Below the pieces are notes generated by a model. The model saw only the letters and a list, made by a program, of their open reading frames with translations. It was not told the DNA's origin and did no database searches. From assembly GCA_015680685.1 (NCBI GenBank), contig MNCI01018115.1, positions 25,439 to 89,438 on the forward strand: a DNA stretch of 64,000 nucleotides, written 5' to 3'. Both the position numbers and the translations under genes were made by a program. Within the stretch, counting starts at the first letter, position 1; every line of letters starts with the position of its first letter. Of this stretch, positions 34,884 to 46,199 are shown one piece after another. This stretch comes from Gnetum montanum. Taxonomy: Eukaryota; Streptophyta; Gnetopsida; Gnetales; Gnetaceae.

Positions 34884-35711
34884 TGATGAACCATGATATC
34901 GGGACCACGATATCGGATTCGTGATATCGGGTCTATGATATCAGAGCCTACCAAGTGATATTGGACATCCGATATTAGGACTTGTCAAGAGGTGGGCACA
35001 CTTGGTTTTGGCATTAGTTTCTTAGTCCCTTACCTGAACTCTTATAGTTTTCCCTTTCCAAAGCTAGAATTATTTCTGAGCACCCATAGTAGGAGTCATA
35101 AAGTGAACGAATATTTATTTGAGCATTGTGTACCTAAGCACACCTTGTGTCTGGAAATAAAGATGAACTTTGTGATAAACCTTGCAGCATTTAGAATACC
35201 TTATTTATTGCATTTAATGTTATTTACAGTTATTCAATGCTTTCATTAGTTAATTGATGTTGCTTTTATTGGTTTGTTAATTTTCACAAGTAAGCACACT
35301 TAGTACGACCACTTCGAGCATACGTGGAACACTTGGTAACCCAGTAATGATTAGCGTTTGGTAATGCCAATAGTGTTACATTGGTTCAAGATGTGTACAG
35401 AGAATGGGAATGGATGCTGGTGTTACGACTAGTTAGAACTTAGTGGATTAGTTAAATTAAATTAGTTACTTAATTATTTCACTTCTCCCTTTTAGCACCA
35501 AGACATCAACATAAAAAGCATAAAAATCATATACCTCAAGTTTACTTAACCATACAATCATGCCATACAAGTAAGCTTGGGAAGATAGTGATTGCCTAAC
35601 CCACCCTTGTTCTATGAAGGTGAATAAGCACTTAGTCCTTGGAGTTTGACCGGATTGTGCATAATGCTCGTATTCGTATGGTTGAGCATAGGGGTACCTT
35701 GCCACTCATCA
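34884..35711 (+). repeat. 5' LTR of Element 4
   Basis: 828 bp, TGATGAACCATGATATCGGG...GCCACTCATCA. The U3 holds four gatatcgg-type units (34900-34965). Relative to the 3' LTR it has lost about 15 bases that contain the TATA box, just after 34986, so this promoter is probably dead. Confidence 0.92.
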
Positions 35712-35712
35712 T

Positions 35713-35730
35713 TGGTGTTGTTGCTAGGGA
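35713..35730 (+). promoter_or_regulatory. Primer-binding site, tRNA-Asp type (Element 4)
   Basis: TGGTGTTGTTGCTAGGGA, one base after the LTR, with transitions relative to the tRNA-Asp complement. Confidence 0.78.
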
Positions 35731-35856
35731 CTTTGTTGTTTGTGTGCTAATTAGAACTTAGGAATCTTCCCATTCTTGAAACAAAACCTTAGGTTTGGTT
35801 ATCTTAAAATTATTATAAAAGAGAAGAGAAAAGTGTCGCACACTGAAGAATTAATC

Positions 35857-38168
35857 ATGTCTCTTTCTTCTTACAAGAGTGTTTCACTGCCTAGGTCTAA
35901 ACCAATGAACAATCAGAGGCATAGCATACATGATGACCCACCAGTGCCCCAACAGTTTTGTGTGGTATATGTTTATCCCAATGAGTATATACCAAAATTT
36001 ACCTTTATCCTCCACCAGGATGAACAATTGCATTGGCGTGATTTAGAAGGTAACATAGTGTTACCTCTTGATCATTTAGTCCCAAGCATGCTTCTTCATG
36101 CTCTCACACAAATTGGTATGTAGCACTTACAGGAAGAGTACGTTGTGCATGAACATGACTCAAGAGAGTATCAGCCCACGAAGGCACAATGTTAAAGGGA
36201 CTTACAACAGGAGAGACATCATAAATCTATGAAGGGGAAGTGGTCTTAGTACGTCCTGTATGTCCTAAGTGAAAATGAGGATGGTGAACCTACCTCAGGA
36301 GGTCTTCCACAAAATGATGTTCCTCCTGTTGACTTCGATCAAGGGGTTGTGTATCAGAATCTTCACTCAACTATCCATAACCTAGATTCTAGTACCGACG
36401 GACATAAAGGATCCAAAAAAGAAACACGAACACATGACAAAGATTGACATTCTGATCATAACCACAATCGAGGCCACAACCACCGAAGAGAAGGTAGCAG
36501 GTACCATCATGGTGACAGTTCTCCTTCCTCTTCACCTTCATCATCTCCTTCCCCCTCTCCTTCAGGATCAGAACACAGTCACAAAGGGAAAGACCCTAAG
36601 GATAATGGTAGGCAAAATAGGAATAATAGACAAAATAGTCGAGAAAGGGAACAAGGGCATTCTAAAGAAACACACTATGAAGGGAGGGAGACTAGGGAAT
36701 AGCATAGAAATCATAGATGTCATAGACAACACGATCATGTTGAACCCCTACTCGCTACCTGAAGTATGCTAAATATAACTAAGGTTGTTAGAATCCCAAC
36801 AAGGCACCAAAAAGATAGCAAGATCAAAATATTGGACATGAAAAATATCCCACAATTTGAAGGGGGATACAACACTAATCCTCAAAATCATTTGCAAGCA
36901 TTTCATGATGCATGTGCCTTGCAAAACATAGGAAATGAGTCGAAAAAACTCAAGTTGTTTCCACAAACACTGATCAAGGAAGTAAAAAGTTGGTACTAGT
37001 TCTTAGAACCAAAATCCATTCGCCGATGGAGTACCATGTTAGAATTGTTCAATGATAAGTATCAAATGTACTCCTAAGTGTCCAACCTGCAAAAGCAAAT
37101 CCAAGGATGGAAACAAGGAGGAAACGAACCCTTGGATGTTGCCATGGGCCGATTATGCATTATTACATCATTACCTTGGCCATGGTTACTTGCAGAGGGA
37201 ACAACTATGACATCTTGTAGATGAACTTAGGCACAAAACATGAAGAATCCTTGTGACTTATGCCCAAGGAAGACTATCCAAGCTTAGAGCCCATCAAGTA
37301 TAAAGATTGTTGGAGCAAGTTGCCAAGGAGGAAGGAGAGTTAAGGAAAAGAAAGAGTGTGAAGGAATACAATATAGATCCTTCCCTCTAAAAGAAGGAAG
37401 TTAGATTTTGTGAGGATGAAGAAGAGTCACCACTTGAAGAGATGGTAAATAGGAAAAATTTTTCCATTAAAAAACTTGCATTAAAAGTATCGGCAAAGGT
37501 GGACCAAATATGAGACTCCCTAGATAATAAATTTCAAACTGTTCTCAATATAGTAGAGGAGTCTAGGGAACCAGGTAGTGACCGAGAAAAGGAGAAACAA
37601 GAAAGAAACTAAATATGCACGTAACAAAGGTAAGGGAAAAGCTACCATCATTGAAGAAGTTGTGGATTTAGATACAGACAATGATGGTGAATGTGAGATA
37701 TGTCAATATGACCATCCTAAGGGATGTTTCCTAGTAATCTCACATCTATAAGAGTCTGGGGTGTACACACTAAACCCAAAATTAAATAGACAGCAAACAC
37801 CCTAAAGGTTACCTTATCCTCAAGGTAGCCCAAGATAGTTCTACCAACCCTTGACGTATTATCCAAGTGGGACTCCACCAAAACCAAATGAATAGTATCA
37901 ATAGCAGAAACACCCACAATCATGGGGAATGCCACCACCACGTCAATAGTACCTTCATTGTCAACCTAACCCGTATGGATACTACATGCAGCAACCAATC
38001 TCTCCACATGACTATACTAGTCATGTTACTCCTCAGTCTCACTACCAAATCCATGAGTACTATAGAACTCCTTCTCCTAGAGGAGAGGATCCACAAATGT
38101 ACTATCCTTCTCATCCAACTGCACCTCTTCCACCCTTAGCTCCATTACCACCTACTCCAACTATGTAG
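35857..38168 (+). pseudogene. Gag pseudogene of Element 4
   Basis: ATG at 35857 opens 88 intact codons (MSLSSYKSVSLPRSKPMNNQ, then YPNEYIPKFTFILHQDEQLH). After stops comes a striking His/Arg/Ser/Pro/Asn-rich linker (36440-36740). The capsid core follows (36850-37200: FEGGYNTNPQNHLQAFHDAC, LKLFPQTLIKEVKSWY, IQGWKQGGNEPLDVAMG), then a knuckle CEICQYDHPKGC (37692-37727, C-x2-C-x3-H-x3-C), and a Tyr/Pro/His-rich tail. The core matches Elements 1, 2 and 3. Several stops replace Trp, Gln or Arg codons. Confidence 0.88.
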
Positions 38169-38199
38169 GGTGAACTCCCTGCCTAGCTGCAGCAACGTA

Positions 38200-38578
38200 A
38201 TGCTACAAGGGCTATCAACCCTTAGCTCTTTTGGTTTTAGGTTTTGGTGTTAACTTAATCTCTCAAGAAATGTACAAAGCTTGGAACCTACCTCCACTAA
38301 AAAAGAGTAACATACATTTAGAGTTTGCCGACCAGTCCATCATTATTCCATTAGGACTAGTGGAGGACATTATCACCACTGTTTGTGGATGGTTGTATCC
38401 AATCAATTTCCTAGTGATTCAAGTCAACAATTGTAAGGGGGACTTCCCAATCATAATGGGAAGAGCATGGCTAAGCATAATTGACATGTTCCTAGGAATA
38501 TGTGATCTTTCCCTAGAAATATCAAAGGAAAATACATTTGGAAAGACTGAAAAGAAGAAAGTTTCATGCATCGCATAG
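38200..38578 (+). pseudogene. Aspartic protease pseudogene of Element 4
   Basis: Frame from 38231: GFGVNLISQEMYKAWNLPPL, LEFADQSIIIPLGLVEDIIT, FPIIMGRAWLSIIDMFLG. The Asp-Ser-Gly active site is replaced by Val-Leu-Gly. About 280 bases present in Element 1 between Gag and this point (16460-16790), including the start of the protease, are absent. A stretch from 38600 to 38930 connects to RT. Confidence 0.85.
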
Positions 38579-38929
38579 AGTGACACAGGGTGTAATTACG
38601 TGCAGAAGTCCTAGCTTGTACAACGTTTAACATTGCCTGCATGTAACTAGTGTGCACCAATAACTAACATACAAAGATGCCTATATGTAGCAGCCATAAG
38701 ACAAGAAGGCACCCAGTGACTAATAGCTAACCAAGAGAACGATTCAACTATATGCATGGAACCAACTAAGAGCTTGGCTTGCACCTACATTAATAGCATA
38801 GATACATTAGAGCAAGTCCATCACCAACTTCCAAGTCCTGACATCAAAAATATCAATAGGAAAAGTTGGAAATCCCTAACAAGTTCAAGCAAAAGCCCCT
38901 TGATTTAAAACCATTGCCCACCGGTATGG

Positions 38930-39800
38930 AGTATACATTTCTCAAAAATGGAAAATCAGTAATCATTAATGCTAAGCTTGCTCTTCAACAAAAAGAAAGA
39001 CTATTGAAAATGGTAAACAAATGGTCAAAAGCCTTTACTTGATCATATCCCGAATTAACTAGAATAGATCCTAGGGGCCAACATAGAATTTAAACTAACC
39101 CCTCCATGAAACCTCAACAACAACCACAGAGACAATTGAACCCAAATCTTAAGCAAGTGGTTAAAGAAGAAATTGAACAACTTCAAAAAGTTGGGTTCAT
39201 CTATTCCATTGCTAATAGTGAATGGGTTAGTCCATTAGTCATTGTGCCCAAAAAGGGAGGTACATGAAGGGTGTGTATAGACTTTAGGCTACTGAACATG
39301 GCAACATTTAAAGACCACTTTCCATTGTCATTCGTCGACCAAGTCTTAGATACCATTATAGAGCATTGCTACTACATTTTTCTAGATGGCTATAGTGGAT
39401 ATAATAAAATTTAAATAGCACCAAAAGACTAAGCCAAGACTACATTCATAAGTCCTTGGGGAACATTTGCACATAAGCAGATGTCGTTTGGCTTGTGCAA
39501 TGCCCCAGCAACATTTCAACATTTGGTTCTAAGTATCTTGCAGCAAATAGGAAATGGTGCGGAGGTCTTTATGGACAATTTCTCCACCTATGGAGCAGAC
39601 TTCGAACAAGCATTGGACCGATTAGAGAAAGTACTAAAATGATGTGCAGAAATCAACTTAAGGCTCAACTAGCAAAAAAGCCATTTAATGGTCCAAGAAG
39701 GCATTGTATTAGGCACAAGATTTCACAAATAGCGATAGAAGCAGATCCTAAAAAGATTAAGGTCATCCAAGGAATCACTCGGTGACCTGAAACTATAAAA
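38930..39800 (+). pseudogene. Reverse transcriptase pseudogene of Element 4
   Basis: Connector MEYTFLKNGKSVIINAKL; then KQVVKEEIEQLQKVGFIYSI, WVSPLVIVPKKGGT-stop-RVCIDFRLLN (Trp to TGA, 39265-39267), DHFPLSFVDQVLDTI, FLDGYSGYNKI, a SPWGTFAHKQMSFGLCNAPA block, and VFMDNFSTYG, where the second catalytic Asp is Asn (39577-39579). Order and spacing are those of a normal RT. Stops fall mostly at former Trp, Gln and Arg codons. Confidence 0.9.
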
Positions 39801-40436
39801 GACATCTGATCATTCCTTGGACATATTGGCTATTATAGACACTTCATTGAGAACTTTTCAAGGAATGCAAAACCTTTAGTAGAACTAATGAAGAAGGATG
39901 TACCTTTTGAATGGACCAAGGAATGTGAGCTAGCCTTCCAAACCTTAAAATAAAAGATTTTAGAAACACCTATTCTACAAGCTCTTGACTGGTCCAAACC
40001 ATTCCACATAATGACTGACACATCCAACTTTTCCTTAGGAGTCATACTTATATAGTTAGATGACCAAAAATGACCCTATTACATCCACTGTGCAAGTTGA
40101 AGTATCGTTGGTGCACAACTCAATTACACCACAACGGAAAAAGAGTTAATGGTTGTGGTGTTTGCACTAGAAAAATTTAGGCACTATGTATTGGGCTATA
40201 AGATATTTGTACATACGGATCATAGTGCAATTCGGTTCTTAATGAATAAACCAATGGTGAGCCCTCACATCATACGATGGCTCGTGATCTTACAAGAGTT
40301 TGATCTTACGATGATTCATCATAAAGGCACTGAGAATGTTATTGCTGATCATTTATCTCGATTGCGATGGGACAACAAAGCAGATGAATATCCAATTTCT
40401 GACCATTTCTCTGATGAACTCCTCTTTGCAGTGTGA
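39801..40436 (+). pseudogene. RNase H domain pseudogene of Element 4
   Basis: A SFLGHIGYYRHFIENFS block at the RT-RNase H junction, FEWTKECELAFQTLK, KPFHIMTDTSNFSLGVIL, LNYTTTEKELMVVVFALEKF, VHTDHSAIRFLMNK, VIADHLSRL. The catalytic acidic residues (TDTS, EKEL, TDH, ADH) are all still present, unlike Element 1. The last 95 codons (40149-40436) are open. Stops occur near 39950, 40055 and 40070. Confidence 0.9.
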
Positions 40437-40439
40437 TAA

Positions 40440-41640
40440 ACAATCAATTAACCACAATAAAAAATTGGTATAGTAGCATTCTTACCTATCTTCTCATACA
40501 AAAAATACCACAAGAGCTTGATGTTAAGAAGAAACAACAGTTTCTTCTTCGAGCCAAATATTTCATGGAAATCAATGGGCACCTTTATAAGGTGTGNCCG
40601 AGCCAAATATTTCATGGAAATAAATGGGCACCTTTATAAGGTGTGTTCTAATGGTTTGTTCTGATGGTGTGTTCCTAATGTAGATCAATTGTGAGTTCTC
40701 CAAGATGCTCATGAGGGTCCTTGTGGGGGTCATTATTCTGGGAGACAAACAACCATTAAAATATTGCTTGTAGGATATTATTGGCCTACATTGTTCTAGG
40801 ATGGTCATCATTTCATCCAATCTTGTGAGCCCTGCCAACGTGATGGGGGATGATTGCTAGAATGGAGGGTTTGCAACAATGGATTCAACCTTTAGAACCC
40901 TTGGACATATGGGAAATTGATTTTATGGGGCCTATTACATCAATGTCCAATGGAAAAGCCTACATTGTTGTTGTTGTTGACTATTTTACCAAGTGGGTAG
41001 AAGTAGTTGTTGTTACAGACTATACATCATCTACCGCTGCATGATTTGTTCAACAACAAATCGTAAACAAGTTTGGCATGCCTCGTGCACTTATTTCTGA
41101 CAATGGTACACATTTCACAGGTGTCACTTTTTGAAAGTTAATGCAACGCTTAGGAATTGAGCATAAATTGACTACACCATATCATCCTCAAGAAAATGGT
41201 CAAGCCAAAGTCACCAATAGGGAGATCACAAAAATATTGACATGAACCATTAGCAGGTATAGGCAAGACTGAAGCACCAAACTAAATGATGCTCCCTAGG
41301 CATATTTCTCCACATGGAAGCTCCCTATGAGTTAGTGTACGGTAAACTTTCGATGCTTCCTATTCAAGCAGAGCTCTGTACACTATCCACAACATGTGAC
41401 CTTAACCTTAACCTCAATCTAGCACAAAAAGAATGGTTAATGAACCTTAATTTGATAGATGAGAATCAACTAGCCACCTTGTTATCCAATGAGCTACACA
41501 AGGCATTTAACAAAAAATGTCATGAACTAAGGATTAGGAAAGTCAAATATCGACTGGGAGATAAGCTTCTTTATTGGAATCCCAAACATGCACCACAACA
41601 AACTAAATTTCAAATGTTGTGAGAATGACCTTATATCATT
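40440..41640 (+). pseudogene. Integrase pseudogene of Element 4
   Basis: Zinc-binding domain with an AHEGPCGGHYSG block and SCEPCQRDGG (near 40705-40850). Catalytic core: WEIDFMGP (first Asp 40919-40921) and ISDNGTHFTGV (second Asp 41099-41101). ENGQAKVTNREI has Lys (AAA, 41207-41209) exactly 35 residues after the second Asp, where Glu is needed. The C-terminal part has YELVYGKLSMLPIQAEL and the RIRKVKYRLGDKLLYWNPK block. A 49-base duplication with an N lies at 40549-40645. Catalytically dead. Confidence 0.9.
40549..40645 (+). repeat. 49-bp direct duplication around an ambiguous base
   Basis: The sequence cgagccaaatatttcatgga...ataaggtgtg occurs twice in a row, separated by the single n at 40597, with one substitution. 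It looks like an assembly join in which overlapping ends were not merged. Confidence 0.85.
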
Positions 41641-43687
41641 CATGAAACTTTTCCTTTAGGGGCCATGATGATCTACAAACCTAAAAGCTCAAATAAGAAG
41701 TTATTGGTCAACATCTAGCAAACCAAACCTTTTCATGAACCTAAAAAGGCCAGTACTAACACCACCTCTATAAATGGACAACCTTGCTCATTATTTTGGA
41801 TCCCCTCCTTCCAACTCAATCATGGGGGAGATGGCCACCAATGCTAACCATTCTAAGCCCTTAGTTCCTTTTGTATTTTTGTTTCACATATTTTTGTTTT
41901 ACACATTTTTCATCTTTACTTGTTTTTGTTTTACACCATCGTTAACATTTTTACTATTTCTTTGTTTGATTTATTCTTATGCATCACATAATAAGTGATC
42001 ATGATGGTGGATTGTACTATAATAGTGTTGATTGCTAATGTTTGATTTTTACCTTTGACTTTTACTATTAATACTAAGATATGGTTTCTTTTCATAAAAC
42101 AAGCAATGATCCCACATCATCCATTCAGCTCTATGGTTTCCCTTGATCTTGGAACTATATTATCCCTTTTTCTAAGTAAACTTATTAATGAAGTAGTGGC
42201 TTGGTACTCTTCAACCCAAGGAAGGATTCAAATGGATTGAAAAGGATGTGACCTCAAGGGGATTTGACACATTTGTGCTAGCTATTCTCTTGGGTACTTC
42301 GATTTTTCTCATAGGTATTCCACCATTTCACTCTTGACAAAATATCAGGAAGTTGACCAAATCAAATAAGTTTTTGCATGGTGTGGTTCTCACAAAAAAA
42401 AAGTAGTGAGAATTCAAAGCACACCCCTTAGACATAATAAATAAACATGGGCTACAAGCACTAGGTATGGAACTAGAAAGAAATGTTACCCAGGCCTGAA
42501 GGTTCCCTCTAACTAAGGCCTTTTCTTGCTTCCTGCTTCTCTATTTTTCTCTTGTTGGAATGGTGATGGCTCTATGGATATATTCTTATTGCTTCAGGAG
42601 GATGGGTTGGTCAAGTGTGTTGATGCGAGGTCACTGGATGTGGTTAGTTTTGATCTAGATTTGGAATGAATTCTATTAAGTCCCCTTAACCACATAATAC
42701 ACAAGGGACTTTACACAACCTTGATCTTGGGATTCCATCCAATTCTCTCTTCTCTTCCAAATTTCTTTTCATATTCCACCTCATTGCTGATTTTATGATC
42801 AATCTATATCTTGGTTGCCACATTATTATTCTTTGGTAAAATCTTGTGGGTAAGTTCTTAACCATTGTTTCCATATGTCATTCCTAGAGCCTACGAACGC
42901 TTTGGTTTGTGGGTTTGTCAGGGCATAAAGGGCATGAGCCTGCTTTGGGGAGGACCCACTGAAATTCCTTAATGGTGCAATTGTAAAGTTATTTCCCTTA
43001 AAAATTTCCTATAATCAACCGTTTCCCATTCCAACCCTCCATGACATCCAATTTTGTTTTATTGGCCTCACCATTGTTATGTCTTTATTCTTCCTTGTTC
43101 TTTCGTTTTCCATCTTACTGCTACCGAAGGTTTGCCCTTAGTCATGGGGGCCCTTGCACAAATGTTTCCATTTCATTACTTACCTCACCCCTACACCTTG
43201 GGTAGTCACCAGTAACAAACCTCTAACCCAGTATCTGCCATACCCACAACCCATCCAATGTGCTTCATAGTGAGGCAAGGTATCAATCACATTATATCTT
43301 ATCTATCCTTGCTAATTCGTGACTATGTTGTGTGTGCAGATGACGATCACATTAACAAAGGACTGGGATAGGAGGGAACACTCAAGATGGATTGGAGCTG
43401 AACCAGTCATGCAAGGAACATGCATTACATGGCCATGGATGAACAACAGTGTGCATAGTCTTGACATCAACAGCAATGTGCCTCATTTCTTTTCTCTCTC
43501 TCTCCAAGTTGTCAAATAAAGGTTTGGATGTCATCTATGTATAGTGTTCACCACAATGGGTATGAACACCAATGTTATAATATATTTGTTAATCCATTCA
43601 CCGGGCACTTTGAGTTTATCACTCCATGTCAATAATCCCATAACTTCCCAATATTTTGTAAGGAACTCAAGGATGAGTTTTCATTCA
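41641..43687 (+). mobile_element. 3' noncoding region of Element 4
   Basis: TCATGGGGG (41820-41828) near the end of pol, T-rich tract, gatgtgacctcaagggga (42244-42262), gggctacaagcact (42450), agaaagaaatgttaccc (42475-42492). A cataaagggcatgagcctgc...ggggaggaccca block follows (42922-42960), then TCATGGGGG again (43142-43150). No third ORF is evident between 43150 and the LTR; this element seems to have lost it. The hairpin actcaaggatgagt is at 43665-43678. Confidence 0.8.
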
Positions 43688-43699
43688 GTCGTGGGGGTA
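43688..43699 (+). promoter_or_regulatory. Polypurine tract of Element 4
   Basis: GTCGTGGGGGTA directly abuts the 3' LTR start TGATGAACC at 43700; likely primer for plus-strand DNA synthesis. Confidence 0.85.
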
Positions 43700-44481
43700 T
43701 GATGAACCATGATATTAGGACTACAATATCGGAGCTTGCCAAGTGATATTAGACATATGATATCGGGACCTGTCTCATTGCCTATAAATAAGAGGCAGGT
43801 GCACTTGGTTTTGACATTAGTTTCTTAGTCCCTTACCTGAACTCTTGCATTTTTTCCTTTCCAAAGTTAGAATTATTTCTGAGTGCCTGCAATAGGAGTC
43901 ATAAAGTGAACAAATCTTTATTTGAGCATTGTGTACTTGAGCATACCTTGTGTCTGGAAATAAATACAAACTTTGTAATAAACCTTGTAGAATTCAGAAT
44001 AGCTTATTTATTGCATTTAATGTTATTTACAGTTATTCAATGCTTTCATTAGTTAATTGATGTTGCTTTTATTGGTTTGTTAATTTTCACAAGCAAGCAT
44101 ACTCAATATGACCACTTCAAGTATACGTGGAACACTTGGTAACCTAGTAACGATTAGCGTTTGGTAATCCCAGTAGTGTTACACTAGTTCAGGATGTGTA
44201 CGGAGAGTGGGAATAGATGCTGGTGTTAGGACTAGTTAGAATCTAGCGAATTGGTTAAATTAAATTAGTTACTTAATTATTTCACTTCTCCCTTTTAGCA
44301 CCAAGACATAAACATAAAAAGCATAAAAATTATATACCTCAAGTTTACTTAACCATACAATCATGCCATATGAGTAAGCTTGGGAAGACAACGATTGCCT
44401 AACCCATCCTTGTTCTGTGAAGGTGCATAAGCACTTAGTCCTTGGAGTTCGACTGGATCACGTGTAATGCTCGTATTCATA
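43700..44481 (+). repeat. 3' LTR of Element 4 (3' end missing)
   Basis: Aligns with 34884-35711 throughout but stops at ...ctcgtattcatatg, about 35 bases before the expected CACTCATCA. It keeps the TATA box (cctataaataag, near 43782) that the 5' copy has lost. Confidence 0.9.
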
Positions 44482-45214
44482 TGAAAGATGTATCTGATAT
44501 AAACTATTTGTATATATTCATGAGAGTTAGAAAATCTTTCATTTTTCAAGTTCCAAGCAAGGGGAGTTCATGCTATCTTTCTAACCTTTTGACATCCAAA
44601 GTTCCAAACTCCATAACTTTCTTACTATAGCTCTAATTTATGTGATTCTTGAGCCCTCTTGATTCCAAAGCGATCAACTAAGTCATGGGGGAGTGCATTA
44701 TGTAAAGTTGGGTAATTTGAGAAAAAATTTCTCTAACTTCGAAAGAGTATATTAAGGGTAAGAATAAGAAGAAATAAGCATATTTTGATCAGTTAACTGA
44801 ATAAAAGCTAGTAAACCTAACTAATTCTTCTAACCACCCATCTAATTACATAGTAAATAAGAAAATAATAACTATGAGAGGTCATAACAATTAAAAGAAA
44901 AATGAATAAGAGTTTCTTTTTGAAATTTTTCCAACTCTATAATCATAGTAAGAGCTATAAGTAATAATAAGGATAAAATTGTGATCAAATTCCATAATCT
45001 GAGAAAGGACTATGAACCATTAAGAACATGTTTAAATCCTTGGGTAATCTCAAATGAATCCTTGATGATTGTAGATGGCTTCTAAAAGACCCACAGAAGG
45101 AAGATCCTTATAGTAAGAAAGTAAAAGATCTAGAGGTAGAGACAAAGAACAAGTTGGAGAATAGATTTCACAAGTGGAGTAGGAGGCTTAATCCTTCAAC
45201 ATCCATTAGAATGC
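44482..45214. other. Probable remainder of Element 1 noncoding region
   Basis: No clear gene. The motif GTCATGGGGG (44682-44691) after a T/C-rich stretch resembles the second purine-like tract of the other elements (26139, 43142), so the first 200 bases probably continue Element 1's 3' noncoding region after Element 4. Bases 44700-45214 show nothing I recognise. Element 1's 3' LTR is not found and was probably lost in the deletion that also removed part of element M. Confidence 0.45.
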
Positions 45215-45685
45215 ACTACTGGGATTACTAAGAATTAATATGTTATGCTCGAAGTCGTCATTTCATGTGCTTATGAATAATAACATTAATTACTTAAGAA
45301 TAGGAATGTAAATTGCATTAAAGTGCTGAAAGTAGAATTAGGCTAGTCTAAGTGTTGCAATGGATATAGGAAATCTCAATTTTATTATCATCCATGCAAA
45401 TGTATCTAGGTACATTCGGACTTAAATAAAATGTTGTAAAATCTCATAAATCTACTATGTAGGTAGTCAAGGAGAAAATATTCTAACTTTTGAAGGAAGA
45501 AACTACAAGAACTTAGCGAGGTTAATGACTAAAACCATAAATATGAGGGGTATATACATTTATATAGGCAATGACTATGTTAACATCAATGTACCTGCTT
45601 CAATGAATCTTAGCATGCATCGATAAGAATGGGGCTAGATCGATAGGCATGTGTCAATGCAGCCTATCTTATGGATGGTTCATCA
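45215..45685 (-). repeat. Truncated 5' LTR of element M
   Basis: Matches 6825-7297 along its whole length (gattactaagaattaatatg to ...cctatctta), with the first 350 or so bases of the LTR missing. It ends at catca (45685) and is followed by gtgta. It includes a minus-strand TATA (complement of tttatatagg, near 45560). Confidence 0.8.
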
Positions 45686-46199
45686 GTGTAGTTATACAAG
45701 GGAATTAAAGGTAGGTGCTACTTTGGAAAGAACCTACTTGTATAACTCTTGTGTTTCATACTTGAGTGAGCATCTCCATTGTAGGGAAGAATGCTTGCAC
45801 ATAATCTTGCAAATTATGTGAATTTTTCTAACACCCAGAAGATCATTTAAATGTAAGTATTATAAGTGCTAATGTGATTTTAATTGAATTTAAGTGCATA
45901 AACTTAAAATTTTTCTCTAACAAATCATTCTAAAATTTTTTAATAATAAATCAAGGATAGTGACAAGTTGTTTAAGTTGAAAATCATTTTTGATCACTTG
46001 GAAAATCATTTAGTTGAGATTTTTCTGGATCAGGGCTTTTTCTAAATTGATGAATTTTTAAACTCTGCAATCCGATTTAAAAATAAAATTGATTATGTAT
46101 GACACTCTTGATCAAAACCAAAAAGTCGATGAAAGGTTATAAATTGTTAGAATTTTTTTTTTGGAATTTTTTGGTAATCCTAAGATTTCTTATGATTAT
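45686..46199 (+). mobile_element. 3' noncoding region of Element 0 (second part)
   Basis: Starts gtgtagttatacaagggaat and continues ggtaggtgctactttgg...cctacttgtataactcttgt, the same block as 34577-34650 in Element 1. It directly continues the text broken off at 6477. Downstream comes the third ORF. Confidence 0.7.

Larger units (their letters stand above)
34884..44481 (+). mobile_element. Element 4, full gag-pol gypsy element, 3' end truncated
   Basis: 5' LTR 34884-35711, tRNA-Asp primer site, gag, protease, RT, RNase H, integrase, 3' noncoding region, purine tract, 3' LTR 43700-44481. No purine tract precedes the 5' LTR, so it was inserted into Element 1's noncoding region rather than sharing its LTR. 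The 3' LTR lacks its last 35 or so bases, so no target duplication can be checked. All ORFs are broken. Confidence 0.88.

Noticed and set aside
34884-35711. This LTR as the 3' LTR of Element 1
   Set aside because: No purine tract precedes it, and its R/U5 differs from the Element 1 LTR at 13100-13998 but matches 43700-44481.
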